The notes under the pieces were generated by a model. It did no database searches, was not told the origin of the DNA, and was given only the letters and a program-made list of their open reading frames with translations. From contig CAJUFQ010000008.1 in assembly GCA_910585625.1 (NCBI GenBank), positions 1 through 64,000 on the forward strand: DNA of 64,000 nucleotides, given 5' to 3'. Of the stretch, positions 24,040 to 33,408 are shown one piece after another. The translations under genes were made by a program, and so were the position numbers. Within the stretch, counting starts at the first letter, position 1, and the number at the start of each line of letters is the position of its first letter. The stretch is from an uncultured Lachnospiraceae bacterium. GTDB lineage: Bacteria > Bacillota > Clostridia > Lachnospirales > Lachnospiraceae.

Positions 24040-25689
24040 CTAAGTTGTGAATGCCGCTGTCTGCTTCCTTTGCATGCTTTTCTGTATTTTCCCACTGATG
24101 GTCTTTGGCATCTCCTCCACAAACTCCACCATGCGGACCCATTTATATTCTGCTAGCTTACGGTTGCAGAATTCTTTGATTTCCAGCTCAAGTTCCCTGG
24201 TGGGGGCATACCCTCTGCCTGGCACGATGAGCGCTTTGATGGCCTGGCCTCTGAGTTTGTCAGGTACGCCGATAACGCTGCACTCCACGACAGCCGGATG
24301 TTCCATCAGTACATTTTCCACTTCATAAGGCCCTACGCGGAACCCTCCTGTTTTAATAATGTCATCGAAACGCCCATGAAACCAGTAACGTCCGTTTTCG
24401 TCCTGATACGCCGCATCGCCGGTATGGTAAACGCCCCCCCGCCACACATAACGATATTGCTCCTCGTTATCAAGATATGCCGCAAAGACTCCGGGCTGCC
24501 TGCCATCCTTGGGCGGGACAATGACAACCTCTCCAATCTCGCCGGAAGGCACGGGCTTCCCATCCTTGCCCCGAAGCTCAATATCATAAAAGGGGGAAAT
24601 TGTCCCCATGGAACCTTCCACAGCCCCCATGCCTTTAAAATTCGCCATCAGAAGCGTTGTCTCTGTCTGTCCATATCCCTCGCACAGCGGCAGGCCCGTG
24701 CGTTCAGTAAATTTACGGAATACTTCCGGGGCAAGCATCTCCCCGGCAGTCGAGGCGTGCTTCAGGCTCGGCATATCAGGTATGCCCTTGCGTACCAGGT
24801 AACGGTAAACCGTCGGAGGCGCGCAGAAGGAAGTGACCCCATATCGGTTAATGACAGCCGTAAGCTGCTTGGGCTCAAAATTATCGAAATCGTAAACCAT
24901 CACGGCGCTTCCTATGAGCCACTGCCCATAAATCTTGCCCCAGGAGGCTTTCGCCCAACCAGTCTCTGCAACCGTAAAATGCAGCCCGCCATCCTCTGCC
25001 TGCTGCCAGTACTTAGCAGTAACGATGTGCGCCAACGGATATGTGTAATCATGCACCACTCCCTTGGGATAGCCTGTCGTCCCAGAGGTAAAATAAATCA
25101 TCATTGGGTCTGATGCCAAAGTCTCTACACGCTCAAACTCGCTGCCAGCCTCCTGCATTCTTGCCGTAAGATTCTCAAACCCCTCTACGTCCTGCTGCAC
25201 GCACCACAATTTCACTTTCATTTCAGTTTTCTCAAGGGCAGATTTAATTTTATCCGTCATCTCGTTCTGAGGCGTACATACCACCGCCTTCACCTTGGAG
25301 GCTTTGAGGCGGTAAACCAAATCGCTTTCGGTCAGCATATGGGTCGCTGGAATCATCACCGCACCCAATTTATGCAAAGCAACCGCGACAAACCAATACT
25401 CATAATGACGTTTAAGGATGACCATCACCCTGTCACCCCGGGCAATACCGGCATTATTGAAGACATTTGCCATCTGGTTGCTATATGTCCTGACATCTGA
25501 AAACGTAAAAATATGTTCCTCGTTTTCCGTATTGCACCAGACGATAGCCTTTTTGTCCGGCGTCTCGTCTGCAACGGCATCCACGACATCATAGCCAAAG
25601 TTAAAATTATCGGGAAACTCCAAGGTAAATTTCTCCAGATTGCCCTGGCAGTCCATAATCTCCCTACAATATTTCTGATAAATACTCAT
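24040..25689 (-). CDS. AMP-forming acyl-CoA synthetase
   Basis: 549-residue ANL-superfamily enzyme activating a carboxylic acid to acyl-CoA through an acyl-AMP. Motifs: YFTSGTTGYPKGV (P-loop, about 193-205), GYGQTET (about 335), YHTGD, and the C-terminal hinge plus catalytic Lys in KTISGKIQ. The overall sequence is closest in style to medium-chain acyl-CoA synthetases and related acetyl/benzoyl-CoA ligases; the substrate is not resolved. It starts 2 nt after the accA stop with AAGGAG inside the accA end, so it belongs to the fatty-acid operon and could recycle or import exogenous acids. Confidence 0.88.
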   Translation of the reverse strand: MSIYQKYCREIMDCQGNLEKFTLEFPDNFNFGYDVVDAVADETPDKKAIVWCNTENEEHIFTFSDVRTYSNQMANVFNNAGIARGDRVMVILKRHYEYWFVAVALHKLGAVMIPATHMLTESDLVYRLKASKVKAVVCTPQNEMTDKIKSALEKTEMKVKLWCVQQDVEGFENLTARMQEAGSEFERVETLASDPMMIYFTSGTTGYPKGVVHDYTYPLAHIVTAKYWQQAEDGGLHFTVAETGWAKASWGKIYGQWLIGSAVMVYDFDNFEPKQLTAVINRYGVTSFCAPPTVYRYLVRKGIPDMPSLKHASTAGEMLAPEVFRKFTERTGLPLCEGYGQTETTLLMANFKGMGAVEGSMGTISPFYDIELRGKDGKPVPSGEIGEVVIVPPKDGRQPGVFAAYLDNEEQYRYVWRGGVYHTGDAAYQDENGRYWFHGRFDDIIKTGGFRVGPYEVENVLMEHPAVVECSVIGVPDKLRGQAIKALIVPGRGYAPTRELELEIKEFCNRKLAEYKWVRMVEFVEEMPKTISGKIQKSMQRKQTAAFTT

Positions 25690-25691
25690 AA

Positions 25692-26483
25692 CTACTCCTT
25701 ATTTACCGCTTCTGAGCCAATACGGCGGAAACGCTCATAACGCCTGCTCACCAAATCAAGGTCGTTTGACAGTTCATTCAGTTCCTCTGTCAATAGTGTG
25801 CGGATATTATCATAAAACTCTTTTTTACCAATGTCGTCTTCTGACAGGATACGCTCTATCACACCCAGGCTTTTGGCGTCCTCCGCTGTGAGCTTGAGCC
25901 TTGCTGCCGCAATCTCTGCTTTGGCTGCGTCTTTCCAAAGGATACTGGCGCAGCCCTCAGGGGATATCACAGAATAGACGGCATTCTGCAGCATCCACAC
26001 ACGGTCTGAGACAGCCAAGCCAAGCGCGCCGCCGCTGCCGCCTTCGCCAATCAGAATTGAAATCACAGGTACGCAGAGCGTAGACATCTCCATCAAGTTC
26101 TCGGCGATGGCCTGGCCTTGCCCGCGTTCCTCCGCCCCAATCCCGCAATAGGCCCCGGAAGTATCGATAAAACAGACTACCGGCCTGCCGAATTTCTCAG
26201 CCTGTTTCATCAGGCGCAACGCTTTGCGATAGCCTTCCGGATGCGCGGCGCCAAAGTTACGGTACGCGCGTTCCTTTGCCGTATGCCCTTTTTCTATGGC
26301 AATCACGGTGACCGGATTGCCATTCAGCCTGGCAATCCCGCCAACAACCGCACGGTCATCCGCAAAGCGGCGGTCTCCGTGAAATTCTATAAACCCTTTA
26401 AATATATGTCTGATATAATCCAGCCCTGTCGGTCTTTCACTGTCCCGGGCAAGTTTTACTCTGTTATAAGGTATCAGGCTCAA
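25692..26483 (-). CDS. accA: Acetyl-CoA carboxylase, carboxyltransferase alpha subunit
   Basis: 263-residue AccA, shorter than the E. coli protein because the N-terminal helical part is missing, as in related clostridia. Conserved stretches are FHGDRRFADD, AIEKGHTAKERAYRNFG, CFIDTSGAYCG (oxyanion region) and GEGGSGGALGL. The start chosen is TTG at 26483, 8 nt after GGAGG and 4 nt after the accD stop. The ATG at 26498 includes that Shine-Dalgarno sequence. With AccD it transfers CO2 from carboxybiotin to acetyl-CoA. Confidence 0.92.
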   Translation of the reverse strand: MSLIPYNRVKLARDSERPTGLDYIRHIFKGFIEFHGDRRFADDRAVVGGIARLNGNPVTVIAIEKGHTAKERAYRNFGAAHPEGYRKALRLMKQAEKFGRPVVCFIDTSGAYCGIGAEERGQGQAIAENLMEMSTLCVPVISILIGEGGSGGALGLAVSDRVWMLQNAVYSVISPEGCASILWKDAAKAEIAAARLKLTAEDAKSLGVIERILSEDDIGKKEFYDNIRTLLTEELNELSNDLDLVSRRYERFRRIGSEAVNKE

Positions 26484-26487
26484 AATA

Positions 26488-27339
26488 TCAACCTCCATTA
26501 TGCATTTTAAGAAGCTCCGCCAAAAATTTTTTCTGGCTGGGGCGGCTCGCGATGGCATCGACAAACCCATGCTCCAACACGAATTCCGATTTCTGGAACC
26601 CTTTCGGCAACGATTTCTTAGTCGTCTGCTCAATGACTCTCGCCCCGGCAAACCCTACGGTCGCCCCAGGCTCTGCCAAGATGATGTCTGCCTCCATGGC
26701 AAAGCTGGCTGTAACGCCGCCGGTCGTAGGATCCGTGAGGACTGCGATGTACAAAAGCCCGGCATCGCTGTGCCGCTTGACGGCCGCGCTTGTCTTTGCC
26801 ATCTGCATCAGGGACAGAAGCCCCTCCTGCATCCTTGCGCCGCCAGAGACCGTAAAGCCGATGACCGGCAGACGATACTTCGTGGCATACTCAAACAGCA
26901 GCGTAATCTTCTCTCCCACGGCACTCCCCATGCTCCCCATCATAAAGTACGGCTCCATAGCAAACAGGCAGCAGTCCTGCCTGCCAATCTTCGCTGTGCC
27001 GCAGATGACGGCCTCCTCTTCACCACTGGCCGCGCGGACATTTTCCACCTTATCTGTATATCCTGGAAAATTCAGGGGATTATTAGCCTTTACCCCGGAA
27101 TACAGCTCATGGAAGCTGTCTCTGTCCACGAGCATTTTTACCCGCTGCCGTGCTTTCATGCGAAAATGATAGCCACAAGGACACACCAGACGGTTTGCCC
27201 AGAGCCTGCTCAAAGGTATCTCTTTATGGCAGTTCGGACACTTCTTCTCCGGCTCGCCTTCATCCCGTTGTATGAGTGCCGCTGTACGGCCGCCTTCCTC
27301 TAATTGATTCTTTGGTTTTAAAAAGTTGATTAACGCCAT
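26488..27339 (-). CDS. accD: Acetyl-CoA carboxylase, carboxyltransferase beta subunit
   Basis: 283-residue AccD. The N-terminal zinc ribbon is CPNC then, after 15 residues, CPC; the family normally has CxxC at the second site, so one residue is missing. The crotonase-fold core has MGSMGSAVGEKI, SGGARMQEG and DPTTGGVTASFA. The ATG has GGAGAGATGGC context. It lies 60 nt after accC and 4 nt before accA. Confidence 0.93.
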   Translation of the reverse strand: MALINFLKPKNQLEEGGRTAALIQRDEGEPEKKCPNCHKEIPLSRLWANRLVCPCGYHFRMKARQRVKMLVDRDSFHELYSGVKANNPLNFPGYTDKVENVRAASGEEEAVICGTAKIGRQDCCLFAMEPYFMMGSMGSAVGEKITLLFEYATKYRLPVIGFTVSGGARMQEGLLSLMQMAKTSAAVKRHSDAGLLYIAVLTDPTTGGVTASFAMEADIILAEPGATVGFAGARVIEQTTKKSLPKGFQKSEFVLEHGFVDAIASRPSQKKFLAELLKMHNGG

Positions 27340-27399
27340 CTCTCCACCTTTTGTCTATATATTTAAAGCTTAATTTTATTTACAGAAGCAATTTTATTA

Positions 27400-28707
27400 C
27401 TATCTATTTCCCATAAAAGTTAAATCATAGTTTCCTGATGTGAACCTCTCATCCTCCACGATACGCAGCTGTTCCTCAATATTTGTGGGGATGCCGTCAA
27501 TGACAAGCTCACAGAGGGACGCCCGCATTTTCCGCAAAGTTTCCTCCCTGGTCTTGGCAAATACAACCAGCTTGCCCAGCAGTGAATCGTAATAAGGCGA
27601 CACCGTCGTCCCTGCAATCAGATGGGTGTCAAACCTAACCGAAGGGCCGCCTGGAATATGAAGCATCTTAAGGCTTCCGCAGCTTCCGGCATTAATCCGG
27701 CATTCAATCGCAGAACCCTTCATACGGATATCTTTCTGCTCAAAGTTCAGCGGTACCCCGGCTGCAATACGAATCTGCCACTTCACAAGATCGATGCCTG
27801 TCAGCATCTCTGTCACAGAATGCTCTACCTGCAGACGTACATTCATCTCCATGAACCAGAAATTTCCCTCCCGGTCGAGCAGGAATTCCAACGTCCCTGC
27901 ACCCACATAGCCAATCTTCTTAACCGCTTCCGTTGTGAGCCTAATGATTTCCCGCCTCTGCCTGTCTCCAATCGCAGGGGAAGGGGTCTCTTCAATCAGC
28001 TTCTGATTGCGCCTCTGCAGGGAACAGTCCCTCTCGCCAAGGCATACGGCATTGCCCTGCTCATCAGCCAGAATCTGCAGTTCCACATGCCGCGCCGGGA
28101 ACACATATTTTTCCAGATACACGCTGCCGTCTCCAAAAGCGCTGAGTGCCTCGCTTGTCGCCTGGAGATAAGCTTCTTCCAGATCGTCCGCGCCGCGTAT
28201 CAAGCGGATTCCCCGTCCGCCGCCGCCAGCACATGCCTTGAGCATAATCGGATAGCCAATCTTTTCCGCTGCCTGCTTGGCTTCCTCCACAGACTGCACC
28301 GCCTTCGTACCGGGAATCACTGTAAGCCCGGTATTTCGTATCAGCTCTTTTAAAACGGCTTTGTCGCTGAGCCGTTCCATGCTTTCCGCATCAGGGCCGA
28401 TAAACACAAGGCCGTTTTTCCTGCAAAGACGGGCAAAATGCGCATTTTCTGAGAGAAACCCATAGCCCGGATGAATGGCCTGCGCCCCTGCAAGGATTGC
28501 GGTGCTGATAATCTGGCTTTCATTCAAATAGCTCTCCGAAGCCTCTGGGCCTCCAATGCAGTAGCTCTGGTCGGCGAGCGACACATGGAGGTCGTTCTTA
28601 TCCGCTTCGGAATATACCGCCACCGTGGCAACTCCCATCTCCTTGCAGGCGCGGATGATGCGCACGGCAATCTCGCCGCGGTTGGCAATCAAGATTTTTG
28701 AAAACAT
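27400..28707 (-). CDS. accC: Biotin carboxylase
   Basis: 435-residue ATP-grasp enzyme carboxylating the biotin of AccB. Visible are the N-terminal KILIANRGEIAVRII, GYGFLSENA, the Gly-rich lid KACAGGGGRGIRLI, the ERDCSLQRRNQKLIEE catalytic region and EMNVRLQVEH. The ATG at 28707 is 2 nt after the fabZ stop, with GGGAGAG inside fabZ. The upstream ATG at 28752 is not supported. Confidence 0.96.
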   Translation of the reverse strand: MFSKILIANRGEIAVRIIRACKEMGVATVAVYSEADKNDLHVSLADQSYCIGGPEASESYLNESQIISTAILAGAQAIHPGYGFLSENAHFARLCRKNGLVFIGPDAESMERLSDKAVLKELIRNTGLTVIPGTKAVQSVEEAKQAAEKIGYPIMLKACAGGGGRGIRLIRGADDLEEAYLQATSEALSAFGDGSVYLEKYVFPARHVELQILADEQGNAVCLGERDCSLQRRNQKLIEETPSPAIGDRQRREIIRLTTEAVKKIGYVGAGTLEFLLDREGNFWFMEMNVRLQVEHSVTEMLTGIDLVKWQIRIAAGVPLNFEQKDIRMKGSAIECRINAGSCGSLKMLHIPGGPSVRFDTHLIAGTTVSPYYDSLLGKLVVFAKTREETLRKMRASLCELVIDGIPTNIEEQLRIVEDERFTSGNYDLTFMGNR

Positions 28708-28709
28708 AG

Positions 28710-29126
28710 TCACTCTCCCATAATCGCGAAAGAAAATTCGGCTGATACACAAACTTTTCCGTCAACCGTCACCGTCCCCTCTGCAAAATAAAACGGGGGT
28801 TTCTTCCTTTTTATATAGCATTGCGCTTCGACGGTATCGCCTGGCTTCACCGGAGAGCGGAATTTTACGTTCTTAAGCCCTGTGTATGCCGGAAGTTTCC
28901 CCTCTTCCATTGCGTCCTGCATGAGAATGCATGCCGACTGCGCCAATATCTCGCAGAGTATTACCCCGGGAACAACCGGCCTGCCCGGAAAATGCCCTTT
29001 GAGGAAAAACTCATCTCCGCGGACATGGTAATGCCCCGTAGCAATATCTCCCTCACGCTCTACCTCATCCAGCAGGAGCATATGCTCCCTATGGGGCAAT
29101 ATTTTCATGATTTCTTCTCTATTCAT
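28710..29126 (-). CDS. fabZ: 3-hydroxyacyl-ACP dehydratase FabZ
   Basis: 138-residue hotdog dehydratase. The signature ILPHREHMLLLDEV (about 7-20) and GHFPGRPVVPGVILCE (about 45-60), with the catalytic His and the Glu of the active site, are present. It removes water from 3-hydroxyacyl-ACP. No FabA-type isomerase is in the operon, so unsaturated acid formation must occur otherwise. GAGG is 7 nt before the ATG, 4 nt after accB. Confidence 0.96.
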   Translation of the reverse strand: MNREEIMKILPHREHMLLLDEVEREGDIATGHYHVRGDEFFLKGHFPGRPVVPGVILCEILAQSACILMQDAMEEGKLPAYTGLKNVKFRSPVKPGDTVEAQCYIKRKKPPFYFAEGTVTVDGKVCVSAEFSFAIMGE

Positions 29127-29130
29127 CGTC

Positions 29131-29553
29131 TTACCTCTTAATACGGAATAATTCAGTGCCAAATTCCACTACCTGGTCATTTGTCACGCAGATTTCTGCG
29201 ATTACGCCTTCTTCCTCAGCGGTAATCTCATTCATCAGCTTCATAGCTTCGATGATGCAGAGGGTCTGCCCCTTCTTTACATGGTCGCCGATTGCAACGT
29301 AAGGAGCCGCATTCTCCGCAGGAGCTGCGTAAAACACGCCGACAAGCGGGGACGTCACGCTGACATAATCCTTATCCACACTTTCCGCCGCAACGGCAGG
29401 GGCAGCAAGGCCAGAAACGGCCGCCACTTCCTTCACTGCCGTGGGAACGGCACGCTCTAAGCGTACAGTTTTCTTATCCTCAGTAATTTCAAGGCCGGTA
29501 AGCCCAAGCTCCTGCATCAGCCCTGCATATTTACGGATATCTGTCTCATTCAT
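29131..29553 (-). CDS. accB: Biotin carboxyl carrier protein
   Basis: 140-residue BCCP. An N-terminal helical region is followed by an Ala/Val-rich linker and a C-terminal biotinyl domain (about 68-140) with EAMKLMNE, where the Lys is biotinylated. The ATG at 29553 has AAAGG 7 nt upstream; TTG at 29559 is a poorer alternative. It lies between fabF and fabZ. Confidence 0.96.
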   Translation of the reverse strand: MNETDIRKYAGLMQELGLTGLEITEDKKTVRLERAVPTAVKEVAAVSGLAAPAVAAESVDKDYVSVTSPLVGVFYAAPAENAAPYVAIGDHVKKGQTLCIIEAMKLMNEITAEEEGVIAEICVTNDQVVEFGTELFRIKR

Positions 29554-29593
29554 AGCCAAACCTTTCTGAAAATCTGTGTTTTTCTGTCAATTT

Positions 29594-30838
29594 TTATGGC
29601 TGCACCTTCCGAAAAGCAAGGCAGGCATTGTGTCCGCCAAACCCAAGAGAATTTGACAATGCTAATGTGATGCCTGCGCTAACTGCGGTATTCGGCACAC
29701 AGTTCAGGCTGCATTCTTCATCCTGCTCCAAGAGATTGATTGTCGGTGGGATAATGCCCTCGTTCAGGGCCTGCAGACAGGCCAGAGCCTCCAACGCACC
29801 CGCTGCGCCCAGCATATGCCCGGTCATGGATTTCGTGGAGCTGACATACGCTTTTGCGGCTGCTTCTTCCCCGAGAGCTTTTTTGATAGCAAGCGTCTCC
29901 ACGACGTCATTCATCGGCGTGCCAGTGCCGTGGGCATTGATGTAGACCACATCTTCTTCCAGATAGCCGGCTTCCGCCATGGCGTCTGTCATTGCCCTTG
30001 CCCCTCCTCGCGCTTCCGGGTGCGGGGCCGTGATATGGTATGCGTCACAGGTAGAGCCGTAACCACAGACTTCCCCATAAATTTTCACTCCGCGCGATTT
30101 CGCGTGTTCATATTCTTCCAACACAAGCGCAACCGCACCTTCCCCGATGACAAACCCGCCCCTGCGTTTGTCAAATGGCAGTGACGCTTCCTCAGGGTTT
30201 TCAGCGGGTGACAGGGCAAGCATGTTAGCAAAGCCTGCAACTGCCGACTCGTTAATTGCTGCTTCCGCGCCTCCGGTAATCACCGCGTCCGCGTAGCCAT
30301 GGCGAATCAAACGCATTGCCTCGCCGATTGCATTGGAACCGGAGGCACAGGCTGTGACCGCCGGCATGGCCGAACCGCGGCAATCATGACGAATAGCTAT
30401 CATGCCTGCCGCCATGTTGGCAATCATCATTGGCACGAACAACGGGGACACACGGCGCGGCCCTCTCTGCATCAGCTTGGTATGCTCTTTCTCAAAGGTA
30501 CCGATGCCGCCAATCCCAGTTCCAAAAAGGACTGCGAAACGTTCCGGCTCAACGGTTCCTTCCACGCCGCTCTCATCTGCAGCCTGCTGTGCCGCCGCCA
30601 CTGCAAACTGGGCATAGCGGTCGGTACGCAGGACATCGTTCACATCCAAATATGTTTTCGGGTCAAAGCCTTTCACTTCAGCAGCCAGCTTTGCCTTAAA
30701 TTTCTCCGTATCAAATAAGGTGATAGGGGCTATGCCGTTGACTCCGTTTTTCAGGTTTTCCCATGTTTCTTTCGCATTATTCCCTACCGGGGTAATCGCA
30801 CCGACTCCGGTAACGACAACTCTTCTATTCTCACTCAT
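29594..30838 (-). CDS. fabF: 3-oxoacyl-ACP synthase II
   Basis: 414-residue condensing enzyme. It has RVVVTGVGAITPVGN at the start, the nucleophile Cys in VTACASGSNAIGEA (about 167-180), His in NAHGTGTPMND and His in KSMTGHMLGAAG, the full Cys-His-His triad. It elongates acyl-ACP with malonyl-ACP. No fabH is in the operon, so the initiating synthase is encoded elsewhere. GGAG lies 7 nt before the ATG. Confidence 0.97.
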   Translation of the reverse strand: MSENRRVVVTGVGAITPVGNNAKETWENLKNGVNGIAPITLFDTEKFKAKLAAEVKGFDPKTYLDVNDVLRTDRYAQFAVAAAQQAADESGVEGTVEPERFAVLFGTGIGGIGTFEKEHTKLMQRGPRRVSPLFVPMMIANMAAGMIAIRHDCRGSAMPAVTACASGSNAIGEAMRLIRHGYADAVITGGAEAAINESAVAGFANMLALSPAENPEEASLPFDKRRGGFVIGEGAVALVLEEYEHAKSRGVKIYGEVCGYGSTCDAYHITAPHPEARGGARAMTDAMAEAGYLEEDVVYINAHGTGTPMNDVVETLAIKKALGEEAAAKAYVSSTKSMTGHMLGAAGALEALACLQALNEGIIPPTINLLEQDEECSLNCVPNTAVSAGITLALSNSLGFGGHNACLAFRKVQP

Positions 30839-30849
30839 AATTATTCTCC

Positions 30850-31578
30850 TTACATGGCGATGCCGCCGTCAATGCGCAGCACTTCCCCGGTGACATAGCC
30901 TGCCGTCGCAAGATACGCTGCCGCGTCTGCCACATCTGCCGGCTCCCCCATCCTTCCTAAGGGTACTGCCGCCAGCAGGGGATTGTCTGCCTGAGATTCC
31001 GTCATATCTGTCTTAATAAAGCCTGGCGCTATCGCATTGCAGCGGATGCCCCGCGGCGCAAGCTCCTTGGCTATGGACTTCGTAAGCCCAATCAGCCCGG
31101 CTTTTGAAGCCGCATAATTGCTCTGCCCGGCATTCCCGGTAAGCCCGACTACCGAGGCTATATTGATGATACATCCCTCCCTGTTCTTTAGGAACATCCC
31201 GGTACAATGGCGTATCATATGGAATGCCCCTTTAAGATTGGTGTCAAGCACCGCGTCAAAATCCTCTTCTTTCATCATGGCACAAAGTCCGTCCCTTGTA
31301 ATCCCGGCATTGTTCACGAGGATATGTACCGTGCCAAAATCCGCCTTAATGGCCGCCACAGTCTGTTTCGCTGTCTCAAAGGAGGAAACGTCGCACTGGT
31401 ATGCGCTTGCCTTTACGCCGTAATCTTCCCTGCAATGGTCGCATACATTTTGCGCCGCAAGGCTGTTCCCTGCGTAAATCACTGCAATATCCGCCCCAAG
31501 AGACGCCAGCTTTAAGGCAATCGCCTCGCCGATCCCCCGCGATGCACCTGTGACGACTGCTACTTTTCCTTTTAACAT
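30850..31578 (-). CDS. fabG: 3-oxoacyl-ACP reductase
   Basis: 242-residue short-chain dehydrogenase. The NADPH-binding TGASRGIGEAIA (about 10-21), NNAGITRD, the catalytic Ser in NIASVVGLTGNAGQSNYAASKAG split as IASVVG and NYAASKAG (Tyr and Lys), and APGFIKTDMT are visible. It overlaps the fabD stop by 7 nt and has GGAGG 7 nt upstream. Confidence 0.97.
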   Translation of the reverse strand: MLKGKVAVVTGASRGIGEAIALKLASLGADIAVIYAGNSLAAQNVCDHCREDYGVKASAYQCDVSSFETAKQTVAAIKADFGTVHILVNNAGITRDGLCAMMKEEDFDAVLDTNLKGAFHMIRHCTGMFLKNREGCIINIASVVGLTGNAGQSNYAASKAGLIGLTKSIAKELAPRGIRCNAIAPGFIKTDMTESQADNPLLAAVPLGRMGEPADVADAAAYLATAGYVTGEVLRIDGGIAM

Positions 31579-32471
31579 GCTTCTACCTCCGCTAAATACT
31601 CCGCCACTGTACGTGCTGCCGCTTTGGGGCTGATCCTCTTTATCATATTCGTGAGCGTCTTGCCTGGCCCAATCTCAATAAATGTATCAACACCCTCCGC
31701 CGTCATATTGCAGATAATTTTTTCCCACTGCACCGGGCTGCATATCTGCTTAGACAGCAGATCCGCCACATCATCTGTATAGGGCTGGGCGGTCATGTTG
31801 GAATAAAGCGTAAATTCTGCCGGTTTTTTCTCTGCAGACGCCAATTCCTCCGCAAAGGCTCTTGCCGCCGCTTCCATGAACGGGGAATGGAACGCCCCTT
31901 TTACTTTCAGGGGAATCGCCCTGCCACCGGCTTCTTTCACTGCCGCGGAAAATTCTGCCATTTGGGAAGACAGCCCGGAGACTGCTATCTGTCCTGGGGC
32001 ATTGTAATTGACTGGATATACCTCTGGGAATCTGCTGCAGATTTCCTGCACCTTCCCTGCCTCTAGCTTCACGACTGCCGCCATGGACGTATCATGCTTT
32101 TCGGCCTCACGCTGCATCAGCTCACCGCGTCTGCACACAAGCTGAAATCCTGTCTCATGGCTGAATATGCCGCTGTAGGTCGCTGCCACGACCTCCCCAA
32201 GCGAAAAACCTGCCACCGCATGAGGGCGAATCCCTTTCTCATGCAAAACCATAGCTGCTGCCAACTCAAAGGCGAACAAGCATGGCTGCGTGTTCCTCGT
32301 TTCTTTTAATTCTTCTTCCGTACCGCCAAAGCACTGAGCCGACGTGCCGGGGCGCAAGCGGTCGCACATCTCATAGACGGACGAAGCCGCGGGATATTTC
32401 TCGTCAAATTCTTTTCCCATACCAGGAAACTGGTCGCCCTGACCGGAAAAAACAAATGCTATTTTACCCAT
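31572..32471 (-). CDS. fabD: Malonyl-CoA:ACP transacylase
   Basis: 299-residue acyltransferase loading malonate on ACP. Motifs: FVFSGQGDQFPGMG at the start, GFSLGEVVA with the nucleophile Ser (about 90-98), VKGAFHSPFM with the catalytic His and EIGPGKTL near the C-terminus. It overlaps both fabK (13 nt) and fabG (7 nt). Confidence 0.97.
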   Translation of the reverse strand: MGKIAFVFSGQGDQFPGMGKEFDEKYPAASSVYEMCDRLRPGTSAQCFGGTEEELKETRNTQPCLFAFELAAAMVLHEKGIRPHAVAGFSLGEVVAATYSGIFSHETGFQLVCRRGELMQREAEKHDTSMAAVVKLEAGKVQEICSRFPEVYPVNYNAPGQIAVSGLSSQMAEFSAAVKEAGGRAIPLKVKGAFHSPFMEAAARAFAEELASAEKKPAEFTLYSNMTAQPYTDDVADLLSKQICSPVQWEKIICNMTAEGVDTFIEIGPGKTLTNMIKRISPKAAARTVAEYLAEVEAC

Positions 32472-33403
32472 TGCGATGCCCTCAGGAGGACAGGCTCTGC
32501 CTCCTCCATTACTTCCTTTATTATTTCAGCAGCCGGCTGCTCCTGTTTCACCATTGCCGCAATCTGCCCGGAAAGGAAACAGCCCTTTTTCATGTCGCCT
32601 TCCTGCACGGCAAGGCGCAGCGCGCCCGTCCCAAGCTCTTCCAGGTCTTTGTCCGGCATACCGCCATATTCGGCTTTTGCATACTCCCTGGCAAACTGCG
32701 TGCGCAGGCTGCGTACCGGATGCCCCAGACGCTTACCAGTCACCATTGTACAGAGGTCGGACGCTTTGATAATCTTTTCCTTATATGTCGGATGGATGGA
32801 ACATTCCTCAGCACTTAGAAACCGGGTTCCCATCTGCACGCCGCAGGCTCCCAGCATAAATGCCGCCGCCACGCCCCTGCCGTCCGCGATGCCTCCGGCT
32901 GCGATGACCGGGAGCTTCGTCGCGTCACATATCTGCGGGACAAGTACCATCGTGGTCAGCTCTCCTACATGGCCTCCGCTCTCCCCGCCTTCCGCAATCA
33001 AGGCGGAAGCGCCGAGGCGTGTCATCAATTTTGCCAGGGCAACCGAAGCAACAACCGGGATGACCAGAATCCCGGCTTCTTTCCAGGACGCCATATATTT
33101 TGAGGGATTTCCTGCGCCGGTTGTGACTACTTCTGCTCTTTCTTCTATTACAATCTGTGCAACCTCATCCGCAAAGGGACTCAGCAGCATGATATTCACT
33201 CCTATGGGCTTATCGGTAAGCGACTTTGCAATCCTGATCTGCTTCCTGACATAATCGCCGGGGGCATTCCCCGCTGCGATAATGCCAAGGCCGCCGCCCT
33301 CAGACACGGCAGCGGCCAATTTGCCGTCAGCGATCCAAGCCATACCGCCCTGAAACACCGGGTACTTAATGCCCAGCATCTCACAAATTTCTGACTTAAT
33401 CAT
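32459..33403 (-). CDS. fabK: Enoyl-ACP reductase II (FMN-dependent)
   Basis: 314-residue FabK, a nitronate-monooxygenase-like TIM barrel reducing enoyl-ACP with NAD(P)H and FMN. Motifs: YPVFQGGMAWIAD, GGGLGIIAAGN, IAEGGESGGHVG, PVIAAGGIADG and QMGTRFL. It replaces FabI in this operon, which would make fatty-acid synthesis insensitive to FabI-specific inhibitors. It begins 5 nt after acpP. Confidence 0.96.
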   Translation of the reverse strand: MIKSEICEMLGIKYPVFQGGMAWIADGKLAAAVSEGGGLGIIAAGNAPGDYVRKQIRIAKSLTDKPIGVNIMLLSPFADEVAQIVIEERAEVVTTGAGNPSKYMASWKEAGILVIPVVASVALAKLMTRLGASALIAEGGESGGHVGELTTMVLVPQICDATKLPVIAAGGIADGRGVAAAFMLGACGVQMGTRFLSAEECSIHPTYKEKIIKASDLCTMVTGKRLGHPVRSLRTQFAREYAKAEYGGMPDKDLEELGTGALRLAVQEGDMKKGCFLSGQIAAMVKQEQPAAEIIKEVMEEAEPVLLRASQWVK

Positions 33404-33408
33404 AATTT

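Noticed and set aside
26484..26651. N-terminal extension of AccA
   Set aside because: The extra residues are Arg-rich read-through of the accD frame; the TTG at 26483 has the ribosome site.
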